From Cordia subcordata (taxonomy: Eukaryota; Streptophyta; Magnoliopsida; Boraginales; Cordiaceae), in contig JAPTOF010000003.1 in the NCBI GenBank assembly GCA_028554755.1, positions 9,371,501-9,435,500 of the forward strand: a DNA stretch of 64,000 nt. The letters are read 5' to 3'. Below are positions 34,817-45,185 of the stretch, in pieces. Position 1 is the first letter of the stretch, and each line of letters begins with the position of its first letter. A program made the position numbers and the translations under genes. The notes under the pieces were generated by a model, which saw only the letters and a list, made by a program, of their open reading frames with translations, did not search any database and had not been told where the DNA came from.

Positions 34817-34897
34817 TGAAGACAACAGGCTTCGAACCCATGCCCTTTTCGGACCAAAGCCTTAATCTGGTGCCTTATACCAACTCAGCCGTCTTAA
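34817..34897 (-). tRNA. tRNA-Leu(AAG)-like sequence, probably a pseudo-tRNA
   Basis: On the minus strand 81 bases fold like a class II plant tRNA-Leu. The acceptor arms are TTAAGAC and GTCTTCA (6 of 7 paired). GGCTGAGTTGG is a D-arm/A-box-like segment. The anticodon loop is TTAAGGC (anticodon AAG) and the variable arm contains GGTCCGAAAAGGGC. GGGTTCGAAGCC forms the T arm with a B box. Position 8 seems to be missing and the T stem has two weak pairs, so it is probably not a working tRNA. It lies between a TRIM LTR and a gypsy fragment. It could be a tRNA-derived SINE head or a retroposed tRNA. Confidence 0.5.
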
Positions 34898-35790
34898 GCT
34901 TGTATTGTGAGTAAACTAGTCATTCCTCTATGTGGTTTACGGCTTAGAGCATCAGCTACCTTGTTGGCTTTTCCTGGGTAGTAATGTATGGTTATAACAT
35001 AGTCTTTTAATAGTTCAAGCCACCTTCTTTGCCTCAAGTTAAGTTCCTTTTGAGTAAATAAGTATTTTAACCTTTTGTGATCGGTATAAATCTTACATGT
35101 TATGACATACAAATAATGCTCCCAAATCTTTAGTGCAAACACCACTACAGCTAACACCAAATCATAAGTAGGATAATTCTTCTCATAATTCTTAAGCGGC
35201 CTCTAAGGATAAGCAATTACCTTATCATGTTGCATTAAAACCCACCCAAGTCCACTCCTTGAAGCATCACTATATACAGCAAACCCATCTGTTCCTTCAG
35301 GAAGTACAAGAACTGGTACGGATACTAATCGTTGCTTGAGTTCCTAAAAACTTCTCTTACAAGTTTGGCTCCATTGAAACTTAACCCCTTTTTGCATTAA
35401 TCATGTCAATGGTGTAGCAATATGAGAAAACCCTTTCTATAAACTCTTTGTAGTAACTAGCTAGCCCTAAGAAACTTCGAACTTCTGAGGCAGTAGTTGG
35501 TGTGGGCCAGTTAGTGATAGCTTCAACCTTCTGAGGGTCTACAGAAACTCCTTCCTGAGATATGATATGACCTAAGAATGATACCTTATTCATCCAAAAT
35601 TCACATTTCTTCAGCTTAGCATACAATTGCTTCTCACGAAGGGTTTGCAAAATCATTCTCAAGTGTTCTTTATGTTCTTTTTGGCTTTTTGAGTACACTA
35701 GAATATTATCTATAAACACAACCACACATTGATCTAAAAATGGTTTAAAAAACCTATGCATCAAATCCATAAATATCCATGAGGAATAGA
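34898..35790 (-). pseudogene. Gypsy reverse transcriptase/RNase H fragment (chromovirus-like)
   Basis: Read on the minus strand from about 35770: [20 protein letters not shown], then [17 protein letters not shown] and [40 protein letters not shown] and [15 protein letters not shown]. RNase H follows with [40 protein letters not shown] and VADALSRK. The sequence is of the Tekay/Del or CRM type rather than Tat. The catalytic F-I-D-D reads FIDN, so the second aspartate is lost, and stops occur at about 35200 and 35340. Nothing of gag or integrase was found, so this is a fragment within the TRIM composite. Confidence 0.82.
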
Positions 35791-36239
35791 AATAAGAAAA
35801 AAAAATTGAGAGGGATCATTCTTGTCGTGTAGTGTGATAAAAATGTTCAAGAAGGATATGAGTGGATTATCCCTTGGTTTAGAATTAAATAGTCAATATA
35901 TGTCTTGAGTTAGAAAGTGATTTGTCCTTCTTAAGAGTTATAATGCATTTTTGAAAGAACTTTTATTGGTGGAAAAAGGATCATCAGGCCACTAGCTTTT
36001 GCGAATGTGAAAATAATGAAAAACATACAATTTTTATGTGTCCACTTCTGTCTTTGGTAAGTAAAATTTTTGTCCACTCTCAGGAATTAGAATTAAAGAT
36101 TTATACCTCAAGGAGGATACTGGTATTGATTCTTTGTTAGCTTTAGTGAAATATTTTCATTAACATTTTTGGAGTTGCAAAAGTTTAAGTGAAGGGACTA
36201 CTCATGATATAAATAAGAAACAATAACCAATAATTGGTG

Positions 36240-36468
36240 ACATTAAAGGAAAAAGTTTTGAGGACGAAATTTTTATAAGAGGGGAAGAGTGTAATACCCC
36301 ATAATTTTCTATAACGAAAATAAATGGTAGAGTTGGAATTCGAAGAGTTGTAACTTACATTTATTAGTTTAAAGTTGAAGGTAGGAGGTATATGAAGTAT
36401 GCTGCTTATTTAATTAAGAAGTATTTTCTTGGGAATTGAATATAGGAAGTCCTAAAGTTTTGTAACTA
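36240..36468 (+). mobile_element. 3' end of a Tekay/Del-type gypsy element (plus strand)
   Basis: TTTTGAGGACGAAATTTTT (36255-36273) followed by a purine run AAGAGGGGAAGAG and TGTAATACCCCATAATTTTC (36290 onward) is the usual end of pol, polypurine tract and LTR start of this gypsy group. The LTR is cut off near 36468 by TRIM sequence. The strand is opposite to the RT fragment to its left, which indicates rearrangement. The stretch 35791-36239 between them has no recognisable content. Confidence 0.6.
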
Positions 36469-37428
36469 CTAGGTCATTACAGGTGGCATCAGAGCAGGCT
36501 CTGGGTGGATTTCACGCCACCTGGAGTTCTGGACTGTGGTTCTATTTTGTTTGTGTTTGGACCGTAATGAGGACGTTGGGTCTTTAAGGAGGGAGTTTGT
36601 AGCTCCCAATCTCATATCGCTTCTTTGTGAGGTTTGTGTGCACTTTATAATGGCTTGGGTTCACTACTATTGTCATCACCAGCTTAAGCATTTTGAGCCA
36701 GTTGATGAGGCTCAAGTGTGGTGGCGGGCCAGTAGTTGGGCCTAGGTCATTACTTATGAGATTTGTGTGCACTTTATAATGGCTTGGGTCCACTACTACT
36801 GTCATCACCAGCTTAAATATTTTGCGATAGTTGGTTAGGCTCAAATGTGATGGTAGGCCAGTAATTGGGCCTGGGTAATTACAGGTGATATCAGAGTAGG
36901 CTCTGCGCAGATTCCATGTTGCCTGGGGTCCTAGACTGTGGTTTTGTTTTGTTTGTCTTTGGGCCGTGACGAGGACATTACGTATGTAAGGAGGGGAGTC
37001 TATAACACCTCATCCCACATCGGTTCTTTGTGAGATTTGTGTGCATTTCATAATGGCTTGGGTCCATTATTACTGTCATCACCGGCTTAAGTATTTTGGG
37101 CTAATTGGTTAGGTTCAAGTGTGATAGTAGGCCAGTAGTTAGGCCCAGGTCATTACAGGTGGCATCAGAGCAGGCTCTGGGCAAATTCTACGCAACCTGG
37201 GGTCCTGGGCTGTGGTTCTGTTATGTTTGTCTTTAGGCCATGACGAGGATGTCGCATATGTGAGGGGGAGTTTGTAACACCCCATCTCACATCGGTTCTT
37301 TGTGAGATTTGTGTGCACTTCATAATGGCTTGGATCTACTACTACTGTCATCACCAGCTTAAGTATTTTGGCCAGTTGGTTAGGCTCAAGTGTGATGATA
37401 GGCCCACAGTTGGGCTTGGGTCATTACA
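36469..37428 (+). mobile_element. Tandem TRIM array: LTR tail, two complete LTR-internal-LTR units, one fused LTR
   Basis: Plus-oriented LTRs lie at 36598-36753, 36754-36883 (first 25 bases missing, joined directly to the previous one), 37001-37157 and 37273-37428. Internal segments with a GGTGGCATCAGAGCAGGCTC primer-binding site and a GGAGGGGAGTC polypurine tract lie at 36483-36597, 36884-37000 and 37158-37272. The leftmost LTR is only a tail (GGTCATTACA). Sharing of LTRs between neighbours (LTR-int-LTR-int-LTR) points to unequal recombination between LTRs, or chained insertion. Confidence 0.85.
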
Positions 37429-37972
37429 GTCACGCCCTGACGATGGAGACACCACACGGGCAGCAAAATGACAAGACCGAGGCTTGCACGGAAGCACATG
37501 TGGCACTTTCCCGTACTAGGGCAACCCTGATGATAAAGCCGCCATACGAGTAATCATGTGGTAAGGTTGACGAAGCTTGAAGGGATTCATGCATGGCACT
37601 TCTCTCCATGAAGGATCTAGATGATACACTTGATAAGGAGAATAGCAATCCCCCTTGATTGAGGGATTATTGTTTGTAATTGATTGTAAATATCCCATGA
37701 TTAGGGTAGAATAGTTTAGAAGCTCATATTAGCCATTTGATTGAAATAATCACAGCCATTCATTTGCTAGAGAAGATGTATAAATACCCTAGCTTTTCAT
37801 TTGTACAGGACACACAGAAAAGTTTGAGAGCAATACAAAGACTTATTCTCTCAACTCTTTACTTCCGTTGCTTTACTATTTGCTTTGCAATGTCCTCTGT
37901 TCGTGATTTTCAGGCTAACTTAGCCACTTTTGCTATACAAAAGTGCTTAGGTTAGGCTAAAGGCGTGACAAG
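37429..37972 (+). mobile_element. Solo LTR of another LTR element between oppositely oriented TRIMs
   Basis: The segment has near-inverted ends (GTCACGCC... and ...GGCGTGACA), a TATA box in ATGTATAAATACCC (about 37778-37791), an ACACAGAAAAG leader, and no coding content. This is an LTR layout. TRIM LTRs border it on both sides but in opposite orientation. No matching target duplication was seen, so one side has been rearranged. Confidence 0.6.
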
Positions 37973-38398
37973 TGTAATGACTCAAGCCTAACTACTGCCC
38001 TACCATCACTTGAGCCTAACCAACTAGCCCAAAACACTTAAGCTGGTGATAACAGTAGTAATAGACCCAAGCCATTATGAAGTGCACTCAAATCTCACAA
38101 AGAACTGATATAGGATGGGGCGTTAAAGACTCCCTCCTTAAAGAAGCGACGTCCTTGTCACAGCCCAAACACAAACAAAATAGAATCACAACCTAGGACC
38201 CCAAGCAGCGTGGAATCTGTCCAGAGCCTGCTCTGATACCACCTGTAACAACCGAGGCCCAACTACTAGCCTATCATCATACTTGAGCCAAATCAACTGG
38301 CCCAAAATACTTAAGCTGATAATGATAGTAGTAGTAGACCCAAACCATTATAAAGTGCACAAAAATTTCACAAAAAACCAATATGGGATGGCGTTACA
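37973..38398 (-). mobile_element. Complete TRIM in minus orientation
   Basis: LTRs at 37973-38127 and 38244-38398 (about 155 bp each) enclose 116 bp. The internal part holds the primer-binding site as the plus-strand GCCTGCTCTGATACCACC (38226-38243) and the polypurine tract as GACTCCCTCCTTAAAG (about 38128). It is the same family as the plus-oriented TRIMs. Its right end touches the Helitron exon. Confidence 0.85.
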
Positions 38399-40228
38399 CT
38401 TGCAATATCCTATTTTATTTCCTTATGGGGAAGATGGCTATAAAATTGGTGTGTTACATAGAGGTGTCACTCAAGATCCCAAGAAAAGAGTTAAACTTAC
38501 CATGCAAGAATTATTTGCATTTAAGATTCAAACGCGGGAGTTTGAAGATGCAACCATTATACTATCAGGACGTTTATATCAACAAATTTTTGTTGATGCA
38601 TACACAATGATTGAAAGTGAGCGAATGACGCATTACAGACTTTATCAAATGGAGTTTAGAACAGAAATTTTCAAGGGATTAACAGATGTTGTCTCTCAAG
38701 GAGAAACATTTGCTACATCAATTGAAAAACATGTTATTTTACCATCCTCATTCATTGGTGGAGCACATTACATGGTTCAAAATTATCAAGATGCAATGGC
38801 GATATGCAAGTGGGCTGGATATCCAGATTTTTTTATAATATTGACTTGTAATCCAAAATGGCTTGAAATCAAGAGAGTAGTTTTATCATGAGGTTTGCAA
38901 CCTGCTGATAGACTAGATTTTGTTGTAAGAGTATTCAAGGCAAAGGTTAACTAATTCGTACATGACTTGACCCTATAATAAGATTCTCGGTCCAACTCGA
39001 GCAGGTTAGTTTCTATTTCTTTTATACATATAAATTCTTAATATTTATACTTTAAAATAGTTGCCACATTACTGACACTTTTTTTTTTTGAAACTTTATT
39101 TTTTTTTAATCTACAGTTATATATATGATTGAGTTCCAAAAGAAGGGGTTGCCTTATGTGCATATTCTTCTTTTCATGGCCCAAGCGGAAAAGTGCCCTT
39201 CAATAGATGATATTGATAGAATATATCTACTAAGCTACTAGACAAGGAAAAAAATCCTACATTATATGAAGCTATAGAAAATTTTATAATTCATTTGCCA
39301 TGTGGTCATGCAAATAAAAAGACTCCATACGTGGTTGACAATAAGTGTTCAAAAATTTACCCAAAGAGCTTTGTTGAAGAAACAATGATTGATGATCAAG
39401 GGTATGCCATATATAGAAGGAGAAATGATTGTGGAATATTGAGAAAAGGATATATTTTACTTGATAACCGATTTGTTTTGCCATACGATGCAAAGTTGTT
39501 AGTGAAATATCAGGCTCATACCAATATTGAGTGGTGCAATACAGCTCGATCCATCAAGTAATTATTCAAGTATGTAAACAAAGGGCATGATCGTATCACA
39601 GCAACACTGTTCCAACACGCAACGGATAATAATGATGTTGCGGTTGATGAAATCAAAATGTACTATGATTGTGGATATCTTTCTCCATGTGAAACAATTT
39701 GGAGAATATTTGAGTATCCAATTACTAAGCGTGATCCAGTTGTTGAGCAATTATGTTTACATCTTAAGGATGAATAATCTATATTGTTTGAAAATAGTGA
39801 TCAAATCGATGAAGTCATGAAGAAGCCTTAAGCTACACATATCAAGTTGATAGCATGGATGGACTCTAACAAAAAGTATCCTGAAGCAAAATCTTTGACT
39901 TACACGTTCCCACAAATTTTGCATGGAAAAGGGACACATATTGTTGGAAGCCTAGACAACAGAATTTTTCTATTGGGAGATTGGTTTATATACATCTTAG
40001 ATATGGTGAGCCATATTATATGCAAATTTTGTTGAATAGACAGAGAGGTTGCAAATCATTCAAGGATATATGGACTGTTGATGAAGTGCTTTATCCAACT
40101 TACAAGGATGCATATTACACCCTCGGAATTGGATACTTTATCGAGTCTAGAGATTGTTTGAGACAATACATGAAAGATTTTAAGTGAAGACATATTGTAT
40201 CAACAACGCAGGCAGCTCAACTCTTATG
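38399..40228 (+). pseudogene. Helitron Rep (HUH endonuclease) domain, third segment
   Basis: Helitron_like_N starts QYPILFPYGEDGYKIG and has MQELFAFKIQ and RLYQQIFVDAYTMIES, then ILPSSFIGGAHYMVQNYQDA and FIILTCNPKWLEIK. A stop at 38890 follows, then an intron at 39005-39116 (AG/GT to CAG). The Rep core begins MIEFQKKGLPYVHILLFM. The HUH motif, normally H-A-H, reads YVH (39155-39163). CGHANKKTPYVVDNKCSKIY and CGILRKGYILLDNRFVLPYD follow. The catalytic tyrosine segment reads SIK-stop-LFKYVNKGHDR; the stop TAA at 39559-39561 sits where the first tyrosine is expected, and the second (39571-39573) remains. ILLNRQRGCKSFKDIWTVDE and YPTYKDAYYTLG close the domain. A GT donor lies at 40229. Confidence 0.85.
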
Positions 40229-40396
40229 GTAAGAAATATATTGAGTTATTTAAACAAATATATCAATATAAACTACATTTGGTAATCTACATACGTTTTA
40301 GAGTCATTTTGATATGAACTTCTTTACCATTTTACTTTCTTATTATAAAATCCTCAATGACATTTACAAAATGATTTTTAGTTTTTTATTTTGTAG

Positions 40397-42058
40397 ATTT
40401 TCAACTTGATAATGATCAATTGAAAAATCTCATTCTTTGTGAGATTGAGAAGTTTTTGAGGAACAATGGTTGAAGTTTGAAAGATTATCTTCCACTCTTT
40501 GTCCCCACTGATCTTAACGCATTAAATTCTCAAAATTAGCTGATATTAGATGAGTTGAATAATGATAAAGCCCAGCTTGCAACTGAAAATGTGAGATTGT
40601 TTGCTAGCTTAAATGTTGATCAGAGAAATATTTTTAAAACCTTGTTGAATCCAATAAGAAAAGAAGAAGATGGGGTATTCTTTGTTTATGGCCACGAGGG
40701 AATTGCAAAGACACACATTTGGAAGACTTCGACGTCAACATTATGTTCACAAGGAGAAGTGATTCTTATAGTTGCTTTGAGTATAATAGCTTCACTATTG
40801 ATCCCTAAAGGTCGAACAACACATTCCCACTTTGTTATTCCACTTAATATAGATGAAGATTCAACTTGCAATATTAAACAAGGAAGCCAATTGGTTGATT
40901 TGCTTATAAAGGCAAAGGCTATTATTTGGGATGAAGCTCTTATGATGCATCGTCACTATCTTGAAGCACTTGATAGAACTCTTAGCAATGTGCTTCAATT
41001 CTTAAATCCGAAGAGTTTTGATCTTCCATTTGGAGGTAAGTTGTTATTTTTGGAAGTGACTTTCGACAAATTCTTTCTGTCATTCCAAGAGGAAGTAGGG
41101 CAAATATTGTCAATGCTTCACATCATATCTTTGGCAACATTGTCAGTTGTTACATCTTACAAAAACATGAGATTAATGTCATGCACTTTCAATGAGGATG
41201 CAAATGAATTGAAATAGTTCTCAGACTGTATATTAAGTATTGGAGATGAATCGACTTCTAATTCTACTTATGCTAAAACATTGATCGAAATCCCTGATGA
41301 TGAGCTGTTGATTCAAGATTACACAAATCCTTTGTCTGGAATTGTTGAAAACACATATCCTCATCTGTTAGAAAATTTCAAGGATGCAAAGTATCTTCAA
41401 GAATGAGCCATTTTAGCTCCAACTCTTGAAGTTGTTGAAAAAATTAATGATTTCATGCTTTCCATGGTACTAGGTGAAGAACATCTATATCTAAGCTCTG
41501 ATAACATCTGCAAGACTGGTAGAAGTATAGATATATAGCCAACAAGATTTGATCACTCTAGATCTTTTGAACAACATCAAGTGCTCCGGTTTGCCAAATC
41601 ATGTTCTAAAGCTTAAAGTTGGTGTGCCAGTCATGCTAATGAGAAATGTAGATCAAATAATTGGTTTATGCAATGATACAAGGTCGTCAATCACTCAACT
41701 GGGTAAGCATGTTCTTGAAGCGGAAATTATGAATGGATCAAAATTTGGAGAAAAAGTTTTCATTCCAAGGATGGTACTAATACCATTAGATTTGAATTTG
41801 CCTTTTTAGTTGCAGAGATGCCAATTTTCTTTGATCGTTTCGTATGCAACGACGATCAACAAAAGTCAAGGTCAATCACTATCAACAGTTTGATTATATC
41901 TGCTCCAACTAGTTTTCACTCTTGGGCAATTGTATGTAATTGTTTCTAGAGTGATAAGGAAAAAAGGGTTGAAGATATTAATCCATGATGAGAATGGTGT
42001 ACCTTCCAACATGATAATGTTGTATACAAAGAAATCTTTCAAAATTTGTCCTAGGTAG
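40397..42058 (+). pseudogene. Helitron PIF1-type helicase domain
   Basis: This is the C-terminal superfamily 1 helicase of the Rep/helicase. Its exon starts after a TTTTGTAG acceptor at 40397. QRNIFKTLLNPI leads to Walker A, FFVYGHEGIAKTHIWKT (40681-40731), in which the last glycine of GxxxxGKT is alanine (40705-40707). Walker B is IIWDEALMMHRHYLEALDRT (40921 onward). LPFGGKLLFLEVTFDKFF replaces the usual GGDFRQ. KNMRL, LSIGD, EIPDDELL and NTYPHLLENFKDAKYLQE follow with stops, then LPNHVLKLKVGVPVMLMRNV and, near the end, SYATTINKSQGQSLSTV with the TINKSQGQS motif. A stop at 42056-42058 ends it. At least five stops make it inactive. Confidence 0.85.
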
Positions 42059-42262
42059 TTGTTAAGGAATATTTAAATATTTTATTTTATTTAGTGTATC
42101 ATACAACGTACTTAATAAATTGCACCATTATTGTAGTTTATTGCCATTACTTACTTTTTCCACCAATATACATTTGTTAAATTCTTAAAATTTAATCTTC
42201 TTCAAATATTATCAAGATTAAATAATTCTATTTCATAAATAAAACCAAAAAATATGTTGCAT

Positions 42263-42292
42263 CCTGTGCAAACGTACGGGTGTTACATTAGT
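42263..42292 (+). terminator. Helitron 3' terminal hairpin and CTAGT-like end
   Basis: CCTGTGC, loop AAAC and GTACGGG pair as a 7-bp stem with two G-T pairs (42263-42280). About eight bases later comes TTAGT (42288-42292), one change from the canonical CTAG(T). Helitrons end this way, and the hairpin marks the end of rolling-circle transfer. It lies about 200 bases behind the helicase stop on the same strand. Confidence 0.7.
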
Positions 42293-43079
42293 ATAGTTAT
42301 AAAGTAATGAATTACTAAATATTTTTTTATTTTCTATAATATTGATTGTATCACTATTTTATTTTCCATTTTATTACATTGATTAATTATTGTGTCATTT
42401 ATGATAAATTGATGTGGTGATGTTTGTGTTTTCTTTTATGCTTGAAAAATGGTTTAATCACATAAAGTCCCCAATGTTGTCCTTTTTCCTTTACTTTATT
42501 ATTTAAAATTTCAAATTAATCTTTAATATTTTAACAAATATAGTCTAATTAGTGTCTACTATTTGTTGGTCCTTAATGTCTAACAAACTTTTAAAATTAA
42601 TCACATTATATAATATTATAATATAGGTTATTGATTTGACATAGTCAAACTAGTTTCAATTGTTTCAAAACATTCATATTAGTCTATAATACTGTTCAAA
42701 TTAGTCTATATTATTTTACTAAATTTCTAGACTAATTTTGAATAGAATTGTGAATCATTGGATACTAATATAGATATTTTAAAATAATGGAGCTCAATTT
42801 GACTATGTTTAGGGGATAATTAGATTATATTTGTAAAATTTTATGGATTAATTTGAACATTTTAAGTGTGCCAATTATTTTAGTTGCTTTTTGATTGCAA
42901 ACCAATATAAATACTTTTAAATACTAAAAACTAATCTAAATATGTTTAGGGGGTCAATTTGACTATATTTGTGAAATATTATAGATTGATTTGGATATTT
43001 TAAAATAACAAAGATTGACTTAGAAAATTCGACGACAACAGGGACCTATGACATAATTTATCCCTTAAAATTTATTTTT
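42293..43079. other. AT-rich noncoding DNA
   Basis: Words such as AAATTAGTCTATAATATTTT recur several times, giving a loosely repetitive pattern that also appears at 44270-44640. No gene, element end or RNA was seen. Confidence 0.5.
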
Positions 43080-43505
43080 CCCATTTTACGCATTATCATT
43101 TGTGGGAGTATAAAACTTAGCTCATAATCTCTTTTAGATTAGCTTTTGCATGTGAGATATAACTTTTTATGTACTAAGTAAATATAAAAAAAAGACAGTC
43201 TAATTCTTATTCCAAAAGTTTCAAATTGTGTTGCACATTTTGTTCCTCTGTTTATATTCTAAGTTATAATCTAGAAAAAAAAATTATTTTGTACAAATCA
43301 ACTAAATTATAATTTTAGAATTCCAAATAAAATTTTCTTTTAAAATCCTAATTTTATTCTAAATTTTATAATTGTAATTGGAATAAAGTTAAATTTAAAA
43401 TTATTTTGTGAGTCTCAAGTTTGAGTCATTATTGGGTAAGTAAAAAATCATTATTAGTTATCTTTAAATAAAAGAGGAAAAGAGGCATTTTCACTGTATA
43501 TATGT
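43080..43505. mobile_element. MITE family X, partial copy 1
   Basis: It matches 43815-44135 over about 300 bases, including GTTTGAGTCATTATTRGRT and AAATTATAATCTAGAAAA-like passages. The left end (ATCATTTGTGGGAGTATA) is a decayed form of the terminal repeat of the complete copy. No right end was found. Confidence 0.55.
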
Positions 43506-43798
43506 TACATAGATACAGATATAAATATAGATAAACTTTTTTTTCTCTTTTTCTTCAATTAATTTATGATTCTATTGATACTTTTTTTTTAAGTTAGGAT
43601 ATTCCCAAGTCACATTAAATATGAGACTAATCCCTATTGGGTCTGGAAGCAATGAAAGGAAAAACCCTTCCAATAAGTGCACTTTCTGAAAAATTGAACT
43701 TGTGTTATTCTTCTTATGGGTGTGAGGTTGCTAGCACCTCGACTAACAACTTGTTGGCCAATTGTTACTTTTTTTAATGTTTGAGATTAACAATTTCA

Positions 43799-44232
43799 CC
43801 TTGTACACCATCACCTGTAAGAGTATAAAAATATAACTTGTATACTCTCTTATATTTACTTATTTCAAAATTTTCAAATTCTATTGTACATTCTTTTCTC
43901 TCATTTAAACTCTAAATTATAATCTAAAAAGTTACATTGTAAAAATCAAATAAATTATAATTTTTCATTCTAAATTAATTTTTATTTTAAATTTTGTAAT
44001 TGTTATTGGAATAAATTCAAATTTAAAATTCTTATTGTGATTCTCGAGTTTGAGTCATTATTAGATGAATGAAAAATATTATTAATTATATTTAAATAAA
44101 AAGGTAAAAAAGGCATTTTTTCTATATATTTATAGAAATTATACGAAGTAGAGCTCAAAAGGCACGCTGCATTAGTTTCTATTGAGAGAGTATAAATTAA
44201 TTTTATACTCTCACAGGTGATGATGTGTAAGG
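43799..44232. mobile_element. MITE family X, complete copy with 29-bp terminal inverted repeats
   Basis: The left end CCTTGTACACCATCACCTGT (43799 onward) and the inverted right end CCTTACACATCATCACCTGT (44232 backward) agree at 25 of 29 positions including the following GAGTATA. The 434-bp length, AT-rich centre and lack of coding capacity define a MITE. The target duplication is unclear, so the superfamily is not assigned. Confidence 0.7.
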
Positions 44233-44699
44233 TTAAAATAATCATTAACTTCAAATGTATGAATTATGTTATAAGCCCCTAATATTGTTATTTTTCTCTA
44301 ATTAAGTTTTTATTTTTTTAAAATGTTCATGTTAATTCATCATATTTTTACTGCATAGCCAAATTAGTTCCTAAACAATCACATTAGTTTTTATTATTTA
44401 AAAAATTTTATGTCGATCCTTTATATTTAACAAAGTTATTCAAATTAATTCAAATATAAGTAAAATAATGAAGATTTTAAAACTATTTAAATTAGTCTAT
44501 AATATTTTAAGGACAGAGCCAATTAGCCCGTAAACACAGTCAAAGTTTTCATTATTTCAATATATTTATATTAGTCCTTAATATTTCACAAATTTATTCA
44601 AATTAGTCCCATTATATAATATAATTATAGGATATAAATTTTAGAGATATAGTACATTAACGCTGAGGAAGCTATGTTATAGTTACCATTTCCCTCCCT

Positions 44700-44713
44700 C
44701 CCCCCCCCCCCCC
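44700..44713. repeat. Poly(C) run
   Basis: About fourteen C in a row follow TCCCTCCCTC in otherwise AT-rich DNA. Such runs often vary in length. Confidence 0.85.
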
Positions 44714-45185
44714 AAGTTAGTCCCTATTATTTTTAAATATTCAAATAATAATAATGTTACAAAAATTACTACAAAAAGTGAAATTGTGTTTAGTAATTCC
44801 TCCATATATTTAGTAATATTAGTAACAAAATTATACTTCATCAAAATTTAAAAGGCTTTAGGAGATGTCATATAATATTTAAAATTTTTTTTATTTCTAT
44901 TAAATAGTATTTAATGCTAATAAAAATCTATATAATCACTATAAGTCAAAATGGTTGAGGCATGTTATTGAATTATTCAAATGAATATTAATAGTTATAA
45001 CTGATTTTTGAATCTAATGGTATCATATTCATAGGGTATGTCCAAAAAACATTAAAAAATACAAGAATTAATTTTTATAGATATTTAAAAATAATAAAGA
45101 CTACACAAAAAACTTAAAAATACACAAAAAAATTACATCCAAAAATATTTCAAAAACTAAAAAAACATACAGAAAACCTAATAAG

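Larger units (their letters stand above)
34375..38398. mobile_element. Composite of TRIM units with inverted ends inserted in the Helitron Rep gene
   Basis: The 4024-bp block starts with a plus-oriented TRIM LTR (TGTAACGCCCCATCCC) and ends with a minus-oriented one (...GGGATGGCGTTACA), so its ends are inverted repeats of about 155 bp. The flanks TTTGC (34370-34374) and CTTGC (38399-38403) are a 5-bp target duplication with one change. The order inside is TRIM (+), tRNA-Leu-like sequence (-), gypsy RT/RNase H fragment (-), gypsy 3' end (+), array of TRIM LTRs and internal parts (+), solo LTR, TRIM (-). It has grown by nested insertion and recombination. Confidence 0.75.
7636..42291 (+). mobile_element. 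Helitron (plant RPA + Rep/helicase type), split by five nested insertions
   Basis: Co-linear pieces of two plant Helitron genes lie on the plus strand: an RPA70-like gene (9058-18660) and a Rep/PIF1-helicase gene (29720-42058). The reading continues exactly across each insertion once the insertion and one target duplication are removed. The 3' end is a hairpin at 42263-42280 followed after about 8 bases by TTAGT (CTAGT-like), the usual Helitron terminus. The proposed 5' end near 7636 (TATACTAAAGCAAGG) resembles plant Helitron 5' ends and is less certain. Subtracting the insertions (9113-11198, 12187-17011, 18685-29689, 31992-34113, 34375-38398, plus one TSD each) leaves about 10.6 kb, a reasonable size for such an element. 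The Rep tyrosine, the HUH histidine and Walker A are all damaged, so it cannot be active. Confidence 0.75.
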
